64,000 nt of DNA from NCBI RefSeq assembly GCF_003258515.1, contig NZ_QGEH01000005.1, forward strand, positions 1 to 64,000, in the 5' to 3' direction. Positions 58,058-64,000 of this stretch are shown here, piece after piece; positions within the stretch are counted from its first letter, which is position 1; each line of letters begins with the position of its first letter. The translations under genes and the position numbers were made by a program. Origin of the DNA: Marinobacter bohaiensis (lineage in GTDB: Bacteria > Pseudomonadota > Gammaproteobacteria > Pseudomonadales > Oleiphilaceae). The notes beneath the pieces were generated by a model. The model searched no databases and was not told the DNA's origin. It saw nothing but the letters and a program-made list of their open reading frames with translations.

Positions 58058-58081
58058 TTTTGGTATTATGGTATACCAAAA
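58058..58081 (+). promoter_or_regulatory. GntR-type operator facing the AA_synth arm
   Basis: Contains the perfect palindrome TGGTATACCA (58069-58078), inside a larger dyad TTTTGGTAT / ATACCAAAA. TATTAT (58064-58069) overlaps it as a possible -10 box. The family consensus for FadR-type GntR regulators is TGGT-N2-ACCA. Confidence 0.7.
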
Positions 58082-58126
58082 TCAGGAACCGGATCCGACC
58101 GGACCCGTCACAACGAGGAGAGCGCA

Positions 58127-58726
58127 ATGAGCTTCGAGATTCGCAAGATCGTCACCTACCGGGAAACCACCTACATCGAGGCCGGCAAAGCGGGTGACAA
58201 GCCCGTGACCATGGTCGGCGTGGCTGCGGTGGTGACCAACCCCTGGGCCGGACGCGGTTTCGTGGAGGATCTGTCGCCGGAAATCCGCGGCGGCTGTTCG
58301 GAGCTGGGCGAGCTGATCGTCAAGCACGTGCTGGACGAGATCGGCGGGGAACAGGTCGAAGCCTACGGTAAAGCCGCCGTCGTGGGTGCCGAAGGGGAGA
58401 TCGAACATGCCTCGGCCATCATCCACACCCTCCGCTTCGGTAATCATTTCCGCGAAGCCGTGGACGCCAAGAGCTACCTGAGCTTCACCAACAAGCGCGG
58501 CGCGCCGGGCACCTCAATCCAGGTGCCGATGATGCACAAGCACGATGAGGGCTTCCGTTCCCACTACATCACCCTGGAAATGCGCATCGAGGACGCGCCC
58601 CGCGCCGACGAGATCGTGGTGGTGCTGGGCGCCGCGGACGGTGGCCGCCTGCACCCGCGCATCGGCAATCGCTACCAGGACCTGAAGGAACTGGCTGAAG
58701 AAGCCGAACAGGCCGCTCAACAGTGA
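58127..58726 (+). CDS. AA_synth (amino acid synthesis) family protein
   Basis: 199 residues starting MSFEIRKIVTYRETTYIEAG at an ATG behind GAGGAG. Features: AAVVTNPWAGRGFVEDLSPE, ELGELIVKHVLDEIGGEQVEAYGKAAVVG and DGGRLHPRIGNRYQDLKE. The family is widespread in catabolic clusters but its reaction is, to my knowledge, not established. First gene of the rightward arm; its end overlaps the next reading frame only if a GTG start is used there. Confidence 0.82.
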   Translation: MSFEIRKIVTYRETTYIEAGKAGDKPVTMVGVAAVVTNPWAGRGFVEDLSPEIRGGCSELGELIVKHVLDEIGGEQVEAYGKAAVVGAEGEIEHASAIIHTLRFGNHFREAVDAKSYLSFTNKRGAPGTSIQVPMMHKHDEGFRSHYITLEMRIEDAPRADEIVVVLGAADGGRLHPRIGNRYQDLKELAEEAEQAAQQ

Positions 58727-58743
58727 GCGGCGCGGGAGGACAG

Positions 58744-59574
58744 ATGCAGCTCAGCGACGCACACATCAGCCCTTCCGGCACCCGCTACTGGCGCGCCGGC
58801 CAGGGCGAACCGGTGGTCCTGATCCACGGCGTCGGCCTGGACGCCACCATGTGGCAGGCGCAAATGACGGCGCTGGCCGCAGATTACGACGTGATCGCCT
58901 ACGACATGCTGGGCCACGGTGAGAGTCCTCTGCCGGCGGAGAACGCCACACTGGACGACTACGCCGACCAGTTGGCGACGCTGCTCGACGAGCTGGCGGT
59001 TCCGGCGGCAACGGTGGCGGGTTTCTCCATGGGCGGACTGGTGGCGCGGGCGTTTGCCCTGCGTCACCCCAGGCACCTGCGGGCGATGGTGGTACTCTCC
59101 AGCGTCTTCGATCGCAACGAACGCCAGCGGTCGGGCGTGCGTCAGCGCCTGGCCCAGACCCGTGAGCAGGGGCCGGCGGCCAACGTCGACGGCGCCCTGG
59201 AACGCTGGTTCAGCCCGGCTTTCCGCCAGGCCCAGCCGGAGTGCATTGCCGCGGTCCGCGAACGGGTCACCAGCAACCACCCGGACGGTTATTATCGCAG
59301 TTACGCCCTGTTCGGCACCGAGGACGATTTCGGAGCCGACAGGCTGGCGTCGATCCGCGTCCCGGTACTGGTGGCCACCGGCGAGCTGGACCCGGGATCG
59401 ACGCCCGACATGGCCCACAAGCTGGCGCGGCAGTTGCCCGACGCCCGGGTATACATTCTGGAAGGACAGCGGCACATGGCACCGGTGGAAGCGGCGGATC
59501 AGGTCAACGACCTGCTGCTGGACTTCCTCGACACCGTGCACCGCCCTTCCCTGCAAAAGGAGCGTCTTGGATGA
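58744..59574 (+). CDS. Alpha/beta hydrolase
   Basis: 276 residues from ATG 58744 (GGGAGGACAG before it). VVLIHGVGLDATMW oxyanion region, nucleophile S95 in GFSMGG, acid in TGELDPGSTP and histidine in GQRHMAPVE make a full catalytic triad. In the proposed scheme it would hydrolyse an N-formyl-N-methyl intermediate or a lactone, as TgnD does in trigonelline breakdown. Its stop overlaps the aldehyde dehydrogenase ATG. Confidence 0.88.
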   Translation: MQLSDAHISPSGTRYWRAGQGEPVVLIHGVGLDATMWQAQMTALAADYDVIAYDMLGHGESPLPAENATLDDYADQLATLLDELAVPAATVAGFSMGGLVARAFALRHPRHLRAMVVLSSVFDRNERQRSGVRQRLAQTREQGPAANVDGALERWFSPAFRQAQPECIAAVRERVTSNHPDGYYRSYALFGTEDDFGADRLASIRVPVLVATGELDPGSTPDMAHKLARQLPDARVYILEGQRHMAPVEAADQVNDLLLDFLDTVHRPSLQKERLG

Positions 59575-61064
59575 AAGAGTCTCGGATGAATCTGGATACG
59601 CTGACGATGTTCATCGACGGTGAGTGGCGGGGCGCGCGCTCCGGCGCCACTTTCGACAGCTACAACCCGGCCACCGGCGAAGCCTGGTGCCGCGTACCCA
59701 ACGCCGACGCCGACGACGTCGAGGACGCGGTCCAGGCGGCGCACCGGGCGTTCGAAGGCCCGGAATGGTCGGGCCTGACCGCCACCGCCCGGGGCAAACT
59801 GCTGTACCGGCTGGGCCAGCTGATTGCGGAGAATGCCGAAACCCTGGCGCAGCTGGAAAGCCGCGACAACGGCAAGCTGATCCGCGAAACCCGGGGCCAG
59901 GTGGGCTACCTGCCCGAGTTCTTCTATTACAACGCCGGCCTGGCCGACAAGGTGGTGGGCGAGACCCTGCCGCTGGACAAACCGGACCTGTTCGGCGCCA
60001 CCGTGCGGGTGCCGCTGGGCGTCGTGGCGGCGATCATCCCCTGGAACAGTCCGCTGTACCTGACCGCTATCAAGCTGGCCCCGGCCCTGGCGGCGGGCAA
60101 CACCATCGTGATCAAGCCGTCCGAACACGCCTCCGCCAGCCTGATCGAGCTGATGCGGCTGGTGGAACGGGCCGGGTTCCCCAAGGGCGTGGTCAACCTG
60201 GTGACCGGCTTCGGCCCGTCCACCGGCGCGGCCCTGACCGCCCACCCGAAAGTACGCAAGATTGCCTTCACCGGCGGCGCCGGCGCCGCTCGCCACGTGG
60301 TGCGTAACAGCGCCGAGAACTTCGCCAAGCTGTCCCTGGAACTGGGTGGCAAGTCCCCCAACATCCTGTTCGAGGACGCCGACCTGGAGAGCGCCATCAA
60401 CGGCGTGGTGGCCGGCGTCTTCGCCGCCTCCGGGCAGAGCTGCGTGGCCGGCTCCCGTCTGCTGGTGCAGCGCAGCATCCGTGACGACGTGGTGCAACGA
60501 CTGCGCGAGCGCGCCGCCAGCATCCGCATTGGCGATCCCGCGGATGCCGAAACGGAAATGGGCCCCATCGCCACCGAGGCGCAACTCGGCCAGATCGACC
60601 GCATGGTGACCCAGGCCCGAACCGACGGCGCCCAAGTGCTCTGCGGCGGAGAGCGTCTGGGCGAGCGGGATGGCTGGTACTACCCGCCCACTATCCTGGC
60701 GTGCGATTCCCACCAGATGCCCATCGTGCAGGAGGAAGTCTTCGGCCCGGTGGTGGCGGTGATCCCCTTTGATGACGAAGCCGAAGCCCTGCGCCTGGCC
60801 AACGACACCGAATACGGCCTCGCCGCCGGCATCTGGACCCGCGACGTCGCCCGTGCCCATCGCCTGGCCCGGGACGTGCGCTCCGGCATCCTCTGGGTGA
60901 ACACCTACCGCGCGGTCTCGGCCATGGCTCCGATCGGCGGCTTCGGTGCCAGCGGCTACGGCCGGGAATGCGGTATCGACGCGGTGCGCGACTACACCGA
61001 TCTCAAAACCCTGTGGATCAACCTGTCCTCAGATCCCATGCCCGATCCTTTCATCATGCGTTAA
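59571..61064 (+). CDS. NAD(P)-dependent aldehyde dehydrogenase
   Basis: 497 residues from ATG 59571 (AAGGAG nine bases before). PWNSP region, general base E257 in LELGGKSPN and nucleophile C291 in GQSCVAGSR are intact, so it should be active. It would oxidise the semialdehyde left after ring opening to the acid. Substrate cannot be read from sequence. Confidence 0.92.
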   Translation: MKESRMNLDTLTMFIDGEWRGARSGATFDSYNPATGEAWCRVPNADADDVEDAVQAAHRAFEGPEWSGLTATARGKLLYRLGQLIAENAETLAQLESRDNGKLIRETRGQVGYLPEFFYYNAGLADKVVGETLPLDKPDLFGATVRVPLGVVAAIIPWNSPLYLTAIKLAPALAAGNTIVIKPSEHASASLIELMRLVERAGFPKGVVNLVTGFGPSTGAALTAHPKVRKIAFTGGAGAARHVVRNSAENFAKLSLELGGKSPNILFEDADLESAINGVVAGVFAASGQSCVAGSRLLVQRSIRDDVVQRLRERAASIRIGDPADAETEMGPIATEAQLGQIDRMVTQARTDGAQVLCGGERLGERDGWYYPPTILACDSHQMPIVQEEVFGPVVAVIPFDDEAEALRLANDTEYGLAAGIWTRDVARAHRLARDVRSGILWVNTYRAVSAMAPIGGFGASGYGRECGIDAVRDYTDLKTLWINLSSDPMPDPFIMR

Positions 61065-61078
61065 TACGGGAGAGAGCC

Positions 61079-61585
61079 ATGATCGACACACAAGACTACA
61101 AGCAGGTCCTGGGCGCCTTCCCAACCGGCGTCACCGTGGTAACGGCCCTCGATGACGACAACCGTCTGGTGGGCTTCACCGCCAGCGCGTTTTCCGCCGT
61201 CTCCATGGAGCCGCCGCTGGTGCTGATCTGCCCCAGCCTCAATTCGGATTCCTACCCGGTGATCAAGCGCAACGGTCGTTTCGCGATCCATATCCTGGGG
61301 CACGACCAGCAGGCCATCGCCTACCGCTTCGCCGGCAAAGGCCGTGACAAGGGCGAGGGCATCGACTGGCACCGGTCCGAGCTGGAGAACGCCCTGATCG
61401 ACGGCGCCGCGGCCTATCTCGAGTGCCGCGTCTGGGAGGACTACCCCGGCGGCGACCACGCCATCCTGGTGGGCGAGGTGGAAAAGCTCTGGTGCGGCGG
61501 CAACGAGATTGATCCGCTGCTCTATTGCCGCGGCAAGATGGACCAGTTGCCGGAAAACCTGCGCGCCCTGGCGCGCGCCTCCTGA
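61079..61585 (+). CDS. Flavin reductase
   Basis: 168-residue FMN reductase of the two-component monooxygenase type: GAFPTGVTVVTALDDDNRLVGFTASAFSAVSMEPPLVLICPSLNSDS, GRFAIHILGHDQQAIAYRFAG. Starts at ATG 61079 behind GGGAGAGAG. The obvious partner is the luciferase-like oxygenase on the opposite arm. Confidence 0.93.
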   Translation: MIDTQDYKQVLGAFPTGVTVVTALDDDNRLVGFTASAFSAVSMEPPLVLICPSLNSDSYPVIKRNGRFAIHILGHDQQAIAYRFAGKGRDKGEGIDWHRSELENALIDGAAAYLECRVWEDYPGGDHAILVGEVEKLWCGGNEIDPLLYCRGKMDQLPENLRALARAS

Positions 61586-61609
61586 ATCCAACGCGACGAG
61601 GACATTTCC

Positions 61610-61990
61610 ATGCCGAACGAACGTTTTGACCGCGGTCTGGCCAAGCGCCGCAAGGTGCTGGGCAACGAACACGTCGAGCGCTCCATGCAGAACGCCGACG
61701 ACTTCACCCAGCCGCTGCAGGAACTGGTCACCGAATACTGCTGGGGCAACGTGTGGCAACGCGACGGCCTCAGCGACCGGGATCGCAGCGTGATAAACTT
61801 GGCGATGATTACAGCCCTGAACCGCCCGCACGAGCTGCGCCTGCACGTCCGGGGCGCCATCAACAATGGCATGAGCGTCGACGAAATCCGCGAGGTACTG
61901 ATGCAGACGGCGATCTACTGCGGCATTCCGGCCGCGATCGACGCCTTCCGCCAGGCCCGCGACGTGCTCAGTGAAATGGGCGAAATCTAG
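61610..61990 (+). CDS. Carboxymuconolactone decarboxylase family protein
   Basis: 126 residues with LVTEYCWGNVWQRDGLSDRDRSVINLAMITALNRPHELRLHVRGAINNGMS and EIREVLMQTAIYCGIPAAIDAF, typical of the 4-carboxymuconolactone decarboxylase fold. Lacks the paired CxxC of AhpD. It may act on a lactone or decarboxylate an intermediate; the exact step is unknown. Confidence 0.9.
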   Translation: MPNERFDRGLAKRRKVLGNEHVERSMQNADDFTQPLQELVTEYCWGNVWQRDGLSDRDRSVINLAMITALNRPHELRLHVRGAINNGMSVDEIREVLMQTAIYCGIPAAIDAFRQARDVLSEMGEI

Positions 61991-62051
61991 CGAACACGGG
62001 TGCGGCCGAAGCACAGGCGGCACCCGCAACAGCCTGCAGCCAGGAGATGAA

Positions 62052-62792
62052 ATGCAACGGACCCCGTTGGACGACAGCCTCAAAGTCACGCGCAACCAGC
62101 CGACACTGCGGGAAATGGTGCTCGACAAGCTGCGCCAGGCCATCATGAGTTTTCAACTGCTGCCGGGCGATCGCCTGGTGGAACGTGACCTGTGCGACAA
62201 GCTCGGCGTGAGCCGGACCTCGGTGCGGGAAGCTCTGCGCCACCTGGAAGCCGAAGGCCTGGTGGAAAGCGAAGGCGGGCGCGGCCCGCGGGTGGCGGTC
62301 ATCACGCTGGAGGACGCGCGCGACATCTATGAATTGCGCACCGTCCTGGAAAGCATGGTGGTCCAGCTCTTCACACAGAAGGCGACGGTCCAGCAGATGG
62401 CGGAATTCGACCACGCCTGGGAGATCCTCAAGGTCAGCCTGCGCAGCGGCGACACCGTCAGCATCGTCAACGCCGTCAGCGACTTCTACGGCGTGCTCTA
62501 CGAAGGGGCCGGCAACCGCATCGCCGGCCAGTTCCTGAGCCAGTTGCAGGCGCGGGTGAACTACCTGCGCGCCACCTCGGTGTCGCAGAAGGAACGCTAC
62601 GTGGACAGCTTCCAGGAAATGACGAAGATCGTCGAGGCCATCAAGGCACGGGACGCGGAAGCCGCCCATACCGCCTGCGTGGAGCATATCCTGGCCGCCT
62701 CCCGGGTGGCCCTGGCCGCCCTGGCCGACAAGCAGGGCGAATCGGTCGAACCCGTCACGCCACCCCTGAGCGCGGCGCAAAGCCTGCAGTGA
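62052..62792 (+). CDS. GntR family regulator (FadR/FCD subfamily)
   Basis: 246 residues from ATG 62052 (CAGGAG nine bases upstream). Winged helix at about 20-80 (LREMVLDKLRQAIMSFQLLPGDRLVERDLCDKLGVSRTSVREALRHLEAEGLV) and a helical FCD ligand domain. It ends the rightward arm and is the natural ligand-responsive repressor for the TGGTATACCA sites at 57890-57910 and 58058-58081. Confidence 0.9.
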   Translation: MQRTPLDDSLKVTRNQPTLREMVLDKLRQAIMSFQLLPGDRLVERDLCDKLGVSRTSVREALRHLEAEGLVESEGGRGPRVAVITLEDARDIYELRTVLESMVVQLFTQKATVQQMAEFDHAWEILKVSLRSGDTVSIVNAVSDFYGVLYEGAGNRIAGQFLSQLQARVNYLRATSVSQKERYVDSFQEMTKIVEAIKARDAEAAHTACVEHILAASRVALAALADKQGESVEPVTPPLSAAQSLQ

Positions 62793-62799
62793 GGCCGCC

Positions 62800-63369
62800 A
62801 TGCCGAACCCTGGCCCCCGTTACTGCGCCCAGTGCGGCCACGGCCCGCTAACCCGGGACGTACCCGCCGGCGACACCCACGAGCGCGACATCTGCCGTGC
62901 CTGCGGCGGCATCGTCTACGACAATCCCCGCGTCATCGCCGGCGCCATCATCGAACAGGACGGCCGCCTGCTGCTGTGCCAGCGCGGCATCCCACCTCGG
63001 GTGGGCACCTGGACCCTGCCGGCCGGTTTCATGGAACGGGGGGAAAGCGTGGAGGAAGCGGCGCGTCGGGAAGTCTGGGAAGAAACCGGCATGGACGTGG
63101 ACGTCACCACGCCCTACTCCATCTTCAGCGTCCCGCCCACCAACGAGTTGTACATCATCTACCGCGCCCGGATGCTGGCGTGGGACGACAGCCCCGGCCA
63201 CGAAACCCAGGCGGTGGACTGGTTCCTGCCGGAACAGGTGCCCTGGGAGCTGATCTTCTACCCGGCGATCCGCCAGATACTGGAGCGCTACATCGCCGAG
63301 CACGCTGGCGGCAGCTACGGCATCTACACCGGCAGCATGGAGCACGGCACCATTCATTTCATGCGGTGA
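62800..63369 (+). CDS. Nudix hydrolase with N-terminal zinc ribbon (NudC-like)
   Basis: 189 residues. Zinc-ribbon cysteines C9, C12, C32 and C35, then the Nudix box GFMERGESVEEAARREVWEETGMDV with all conserved Glu and Arg. Many such proteins hydrolyse nucleoside diphosphate derivatives such as NADH or ADP-ribose; the substrate is not evident. It starts 7 bases after the GntR gene and may be a passenger in that transcript. Confidence 0.9.
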   Translation: MPNPGPRYCAQCGHGPLTRDVPAGDTHERDICRACGGIVYDNPRVIAGAIIEQDGRLLLCQRGIPPRVGTWTLPAGFMERGESVEEAARREVWEETGMDVDVTTPYSIFSVPPTNELYIIYRARMLAWDDSPGHETQAVDWFLPEQVPWELIFYPAIRQILERYIAEHAGGSYGIYTGSMEHGTIHFMR

Positions 63370-63426
63370 ACGAGCGTTGATCCGGCGGGGCGGCCGGCCA
63401 TCGCCGCCCCGCACCCACTCATCCGC

Positions 63427-64000
63427 TCAGGGCTGGACAATGTCCACCACTTCCAGATCAAAGCCCGCCAGGCCCTTGTAGTTCAGCGGCGCGCCCATCA
63501 GGCGCAGCTTGCGGATGCCCAGGTCGGCCAGGATCTGGGAGCCGGTGCCTACCCGCGAGTAGCGGATCGACGAGGCGTCCGGCGGCGGCGTGTCCTGCCG
63601 CGTCGCCCGGGACAAGAGGCTCTGGGACGATTCCTGGCTGGCCAGAATCACCACCGCGCCGCGCCCGGCGCTGGCCACGTTCTCCAGTGCCGACCACAGC
63701 GACCAGGCACGCGGCCCCTGGTAATCAGCCCCCACCAGGTCGCGCAGTGGATCCACCGAATGCACCCTCACCAGCGTCGGCGTATCACCGCGCACGTCCC
63801 CCATGGTCAGGGCCAGGTGCGCATCGCCGGTGATCAAATCCTCGTAGGTGTGCAGCACGAACTCCCCATGCGCGGTGGACAGCGGTTGCTGGCCGGTATG
63901 TTCGACGGTCTGCTCTCGTGCCAGACGGTACTGGATCAGATCAGCAATGGTCCCGATACGGATGCCGTGGCGGCGGGCGAACGCTTCCAGCTCCGGCCGG
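63427..64000 (-). CDS. ribBA: RibBA-type protein, C-terminal part (cut by window edge)
   Basis: Partial. On the minus strand the frame is open to the edge and enters with FARRHGIRIGTIADLIQYR, the end of the DHBP synthase (RibB) domain of riboflavin synthesis. The GTP-cyclohydrolase-II-like domain follows, but where active enzymes have zinc cysteines after RVHSE this one reads RVHSVDPLRDLVGADYQG, and no cysteine is present. The second domain is therefore probably not catalytic, and the gene likely works only as ribB. FMN supply suits the neighbouring flavin enzymes, though the genes are convergent. Confidence 0.85.
   Translation of the reverse strand, partial: RPELEAFARRHGIRIGTIADLIQYRLAREQTVEHTGQQPLSTAHGEFVLHTYEDLITGDAHLALTMGDVRGDTPTLVRVHSVDPLRDLVGADYQGPRAWSLWSALENVASAGRGAVVILASQESSQSLLSRATRQDTPPPDASSIRYSRVGTGSQILADLGIRKLRLMGAPLNYKGLAGFDLEVVDIVQP

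Larger units (their letters stand above)
57783..58126. other. Divergent control region of the betaine-type cluster
   Basis: 344 bases without a gene, with an AT-rich middle. Two near-identical operator-like sites lie near its two ends, each pointing towards its own arm; see separate entries. Confidence 0.7.

Overview
The window is GC-rich gammaproteobacterial chromosome. Its gene order combines two blocks known from Pseudomonas (dksA-gluQ-cbrX-cbrA-cbrB-[crcZ]-pcnB-folK-panB-panC-pgi, and folK2-folB-plsY/tsaD-rpsU-dnaG-rpoD) with marine-style amine and betaine genes. The best guess is Marinobacter or a close relative (inferred from gene order and protein motifs; no search was run). Genes are dense and no phage, transposase or CRISPR array is visible.

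Layout. 1-366: three tandem rrn-type promoters fire leftwards, so an rRNA operon probably starts just outside the left edge. 367-7153: tyrS, an M23 endopeptidase, anmK, erpA, a bactofilin, a coiled-coil membrane protein and argC. 7394-12363: a ClC-type channel, then hemJ-thiD-thiE-hemL. 12601-19977: two convergent DUF4382 lipoproteins, PBP1b with its LpoP-like partner, a kinase/P-loop protein, a pentapeptide protein and a Rieske protein. 19974-33473: sfsA, dksA, gluQ, then the CbrA/CbrB carbon-nitrogen control system. A CrcZ-like regulatory RNA with a sigma-54 promoter lies between cbrB and pcnB; folate, pantothenate and glycolysis genes follow. 33530-41021: folK2-folB, plsY, tsaD, the rpsU-dnaG-rpoD macromolecular synthesis region and tRNA-Ile2(CAU).

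41341-53983 is a leftward set that reads as one pathway. It holds purU, a soxBDAG-type heterotetramer, a type III glutamine-synthetase homologue (GmaS-type), three split glutamate-synthase-domain proteins (MgsABC-type), folD and amtB. Together these match the N-methylglutamate pathway: methylamine is captured as gamma-glutamylmethylamide, converted to N-methylglutamate, and oxidised back to glutamate with the methyl carbon passing through tetrahydrofolate to formate.

54342-62792 holds an XRE-cupin regulator and a divergent catabolic cluster. The cluster has a BCCT transporter and a luciferase-like flavin monooxygenase on one arm. The other arm has an AA_synth protein, an alpha/beta hydrolase, an aldehyde dehydrogenase, a flavin reductase, a carboxymuconolactone-decarboxylase-like protein and a GntR regulator. 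Near-identical operator-like sites face both arms. The enzyme set fits oxygenolytic opening of an N-methylated pyridinium betaine (trigonelline or homarine type), whose products, methylamine or N-methylglutamate, would feed the neighbouring pathway. This pairing is the most interesting hypothesis in the window. A Nudix hydrolase and a partial ribBA with a degenerate GTP-cyclohydrolase-II domain close the right end.
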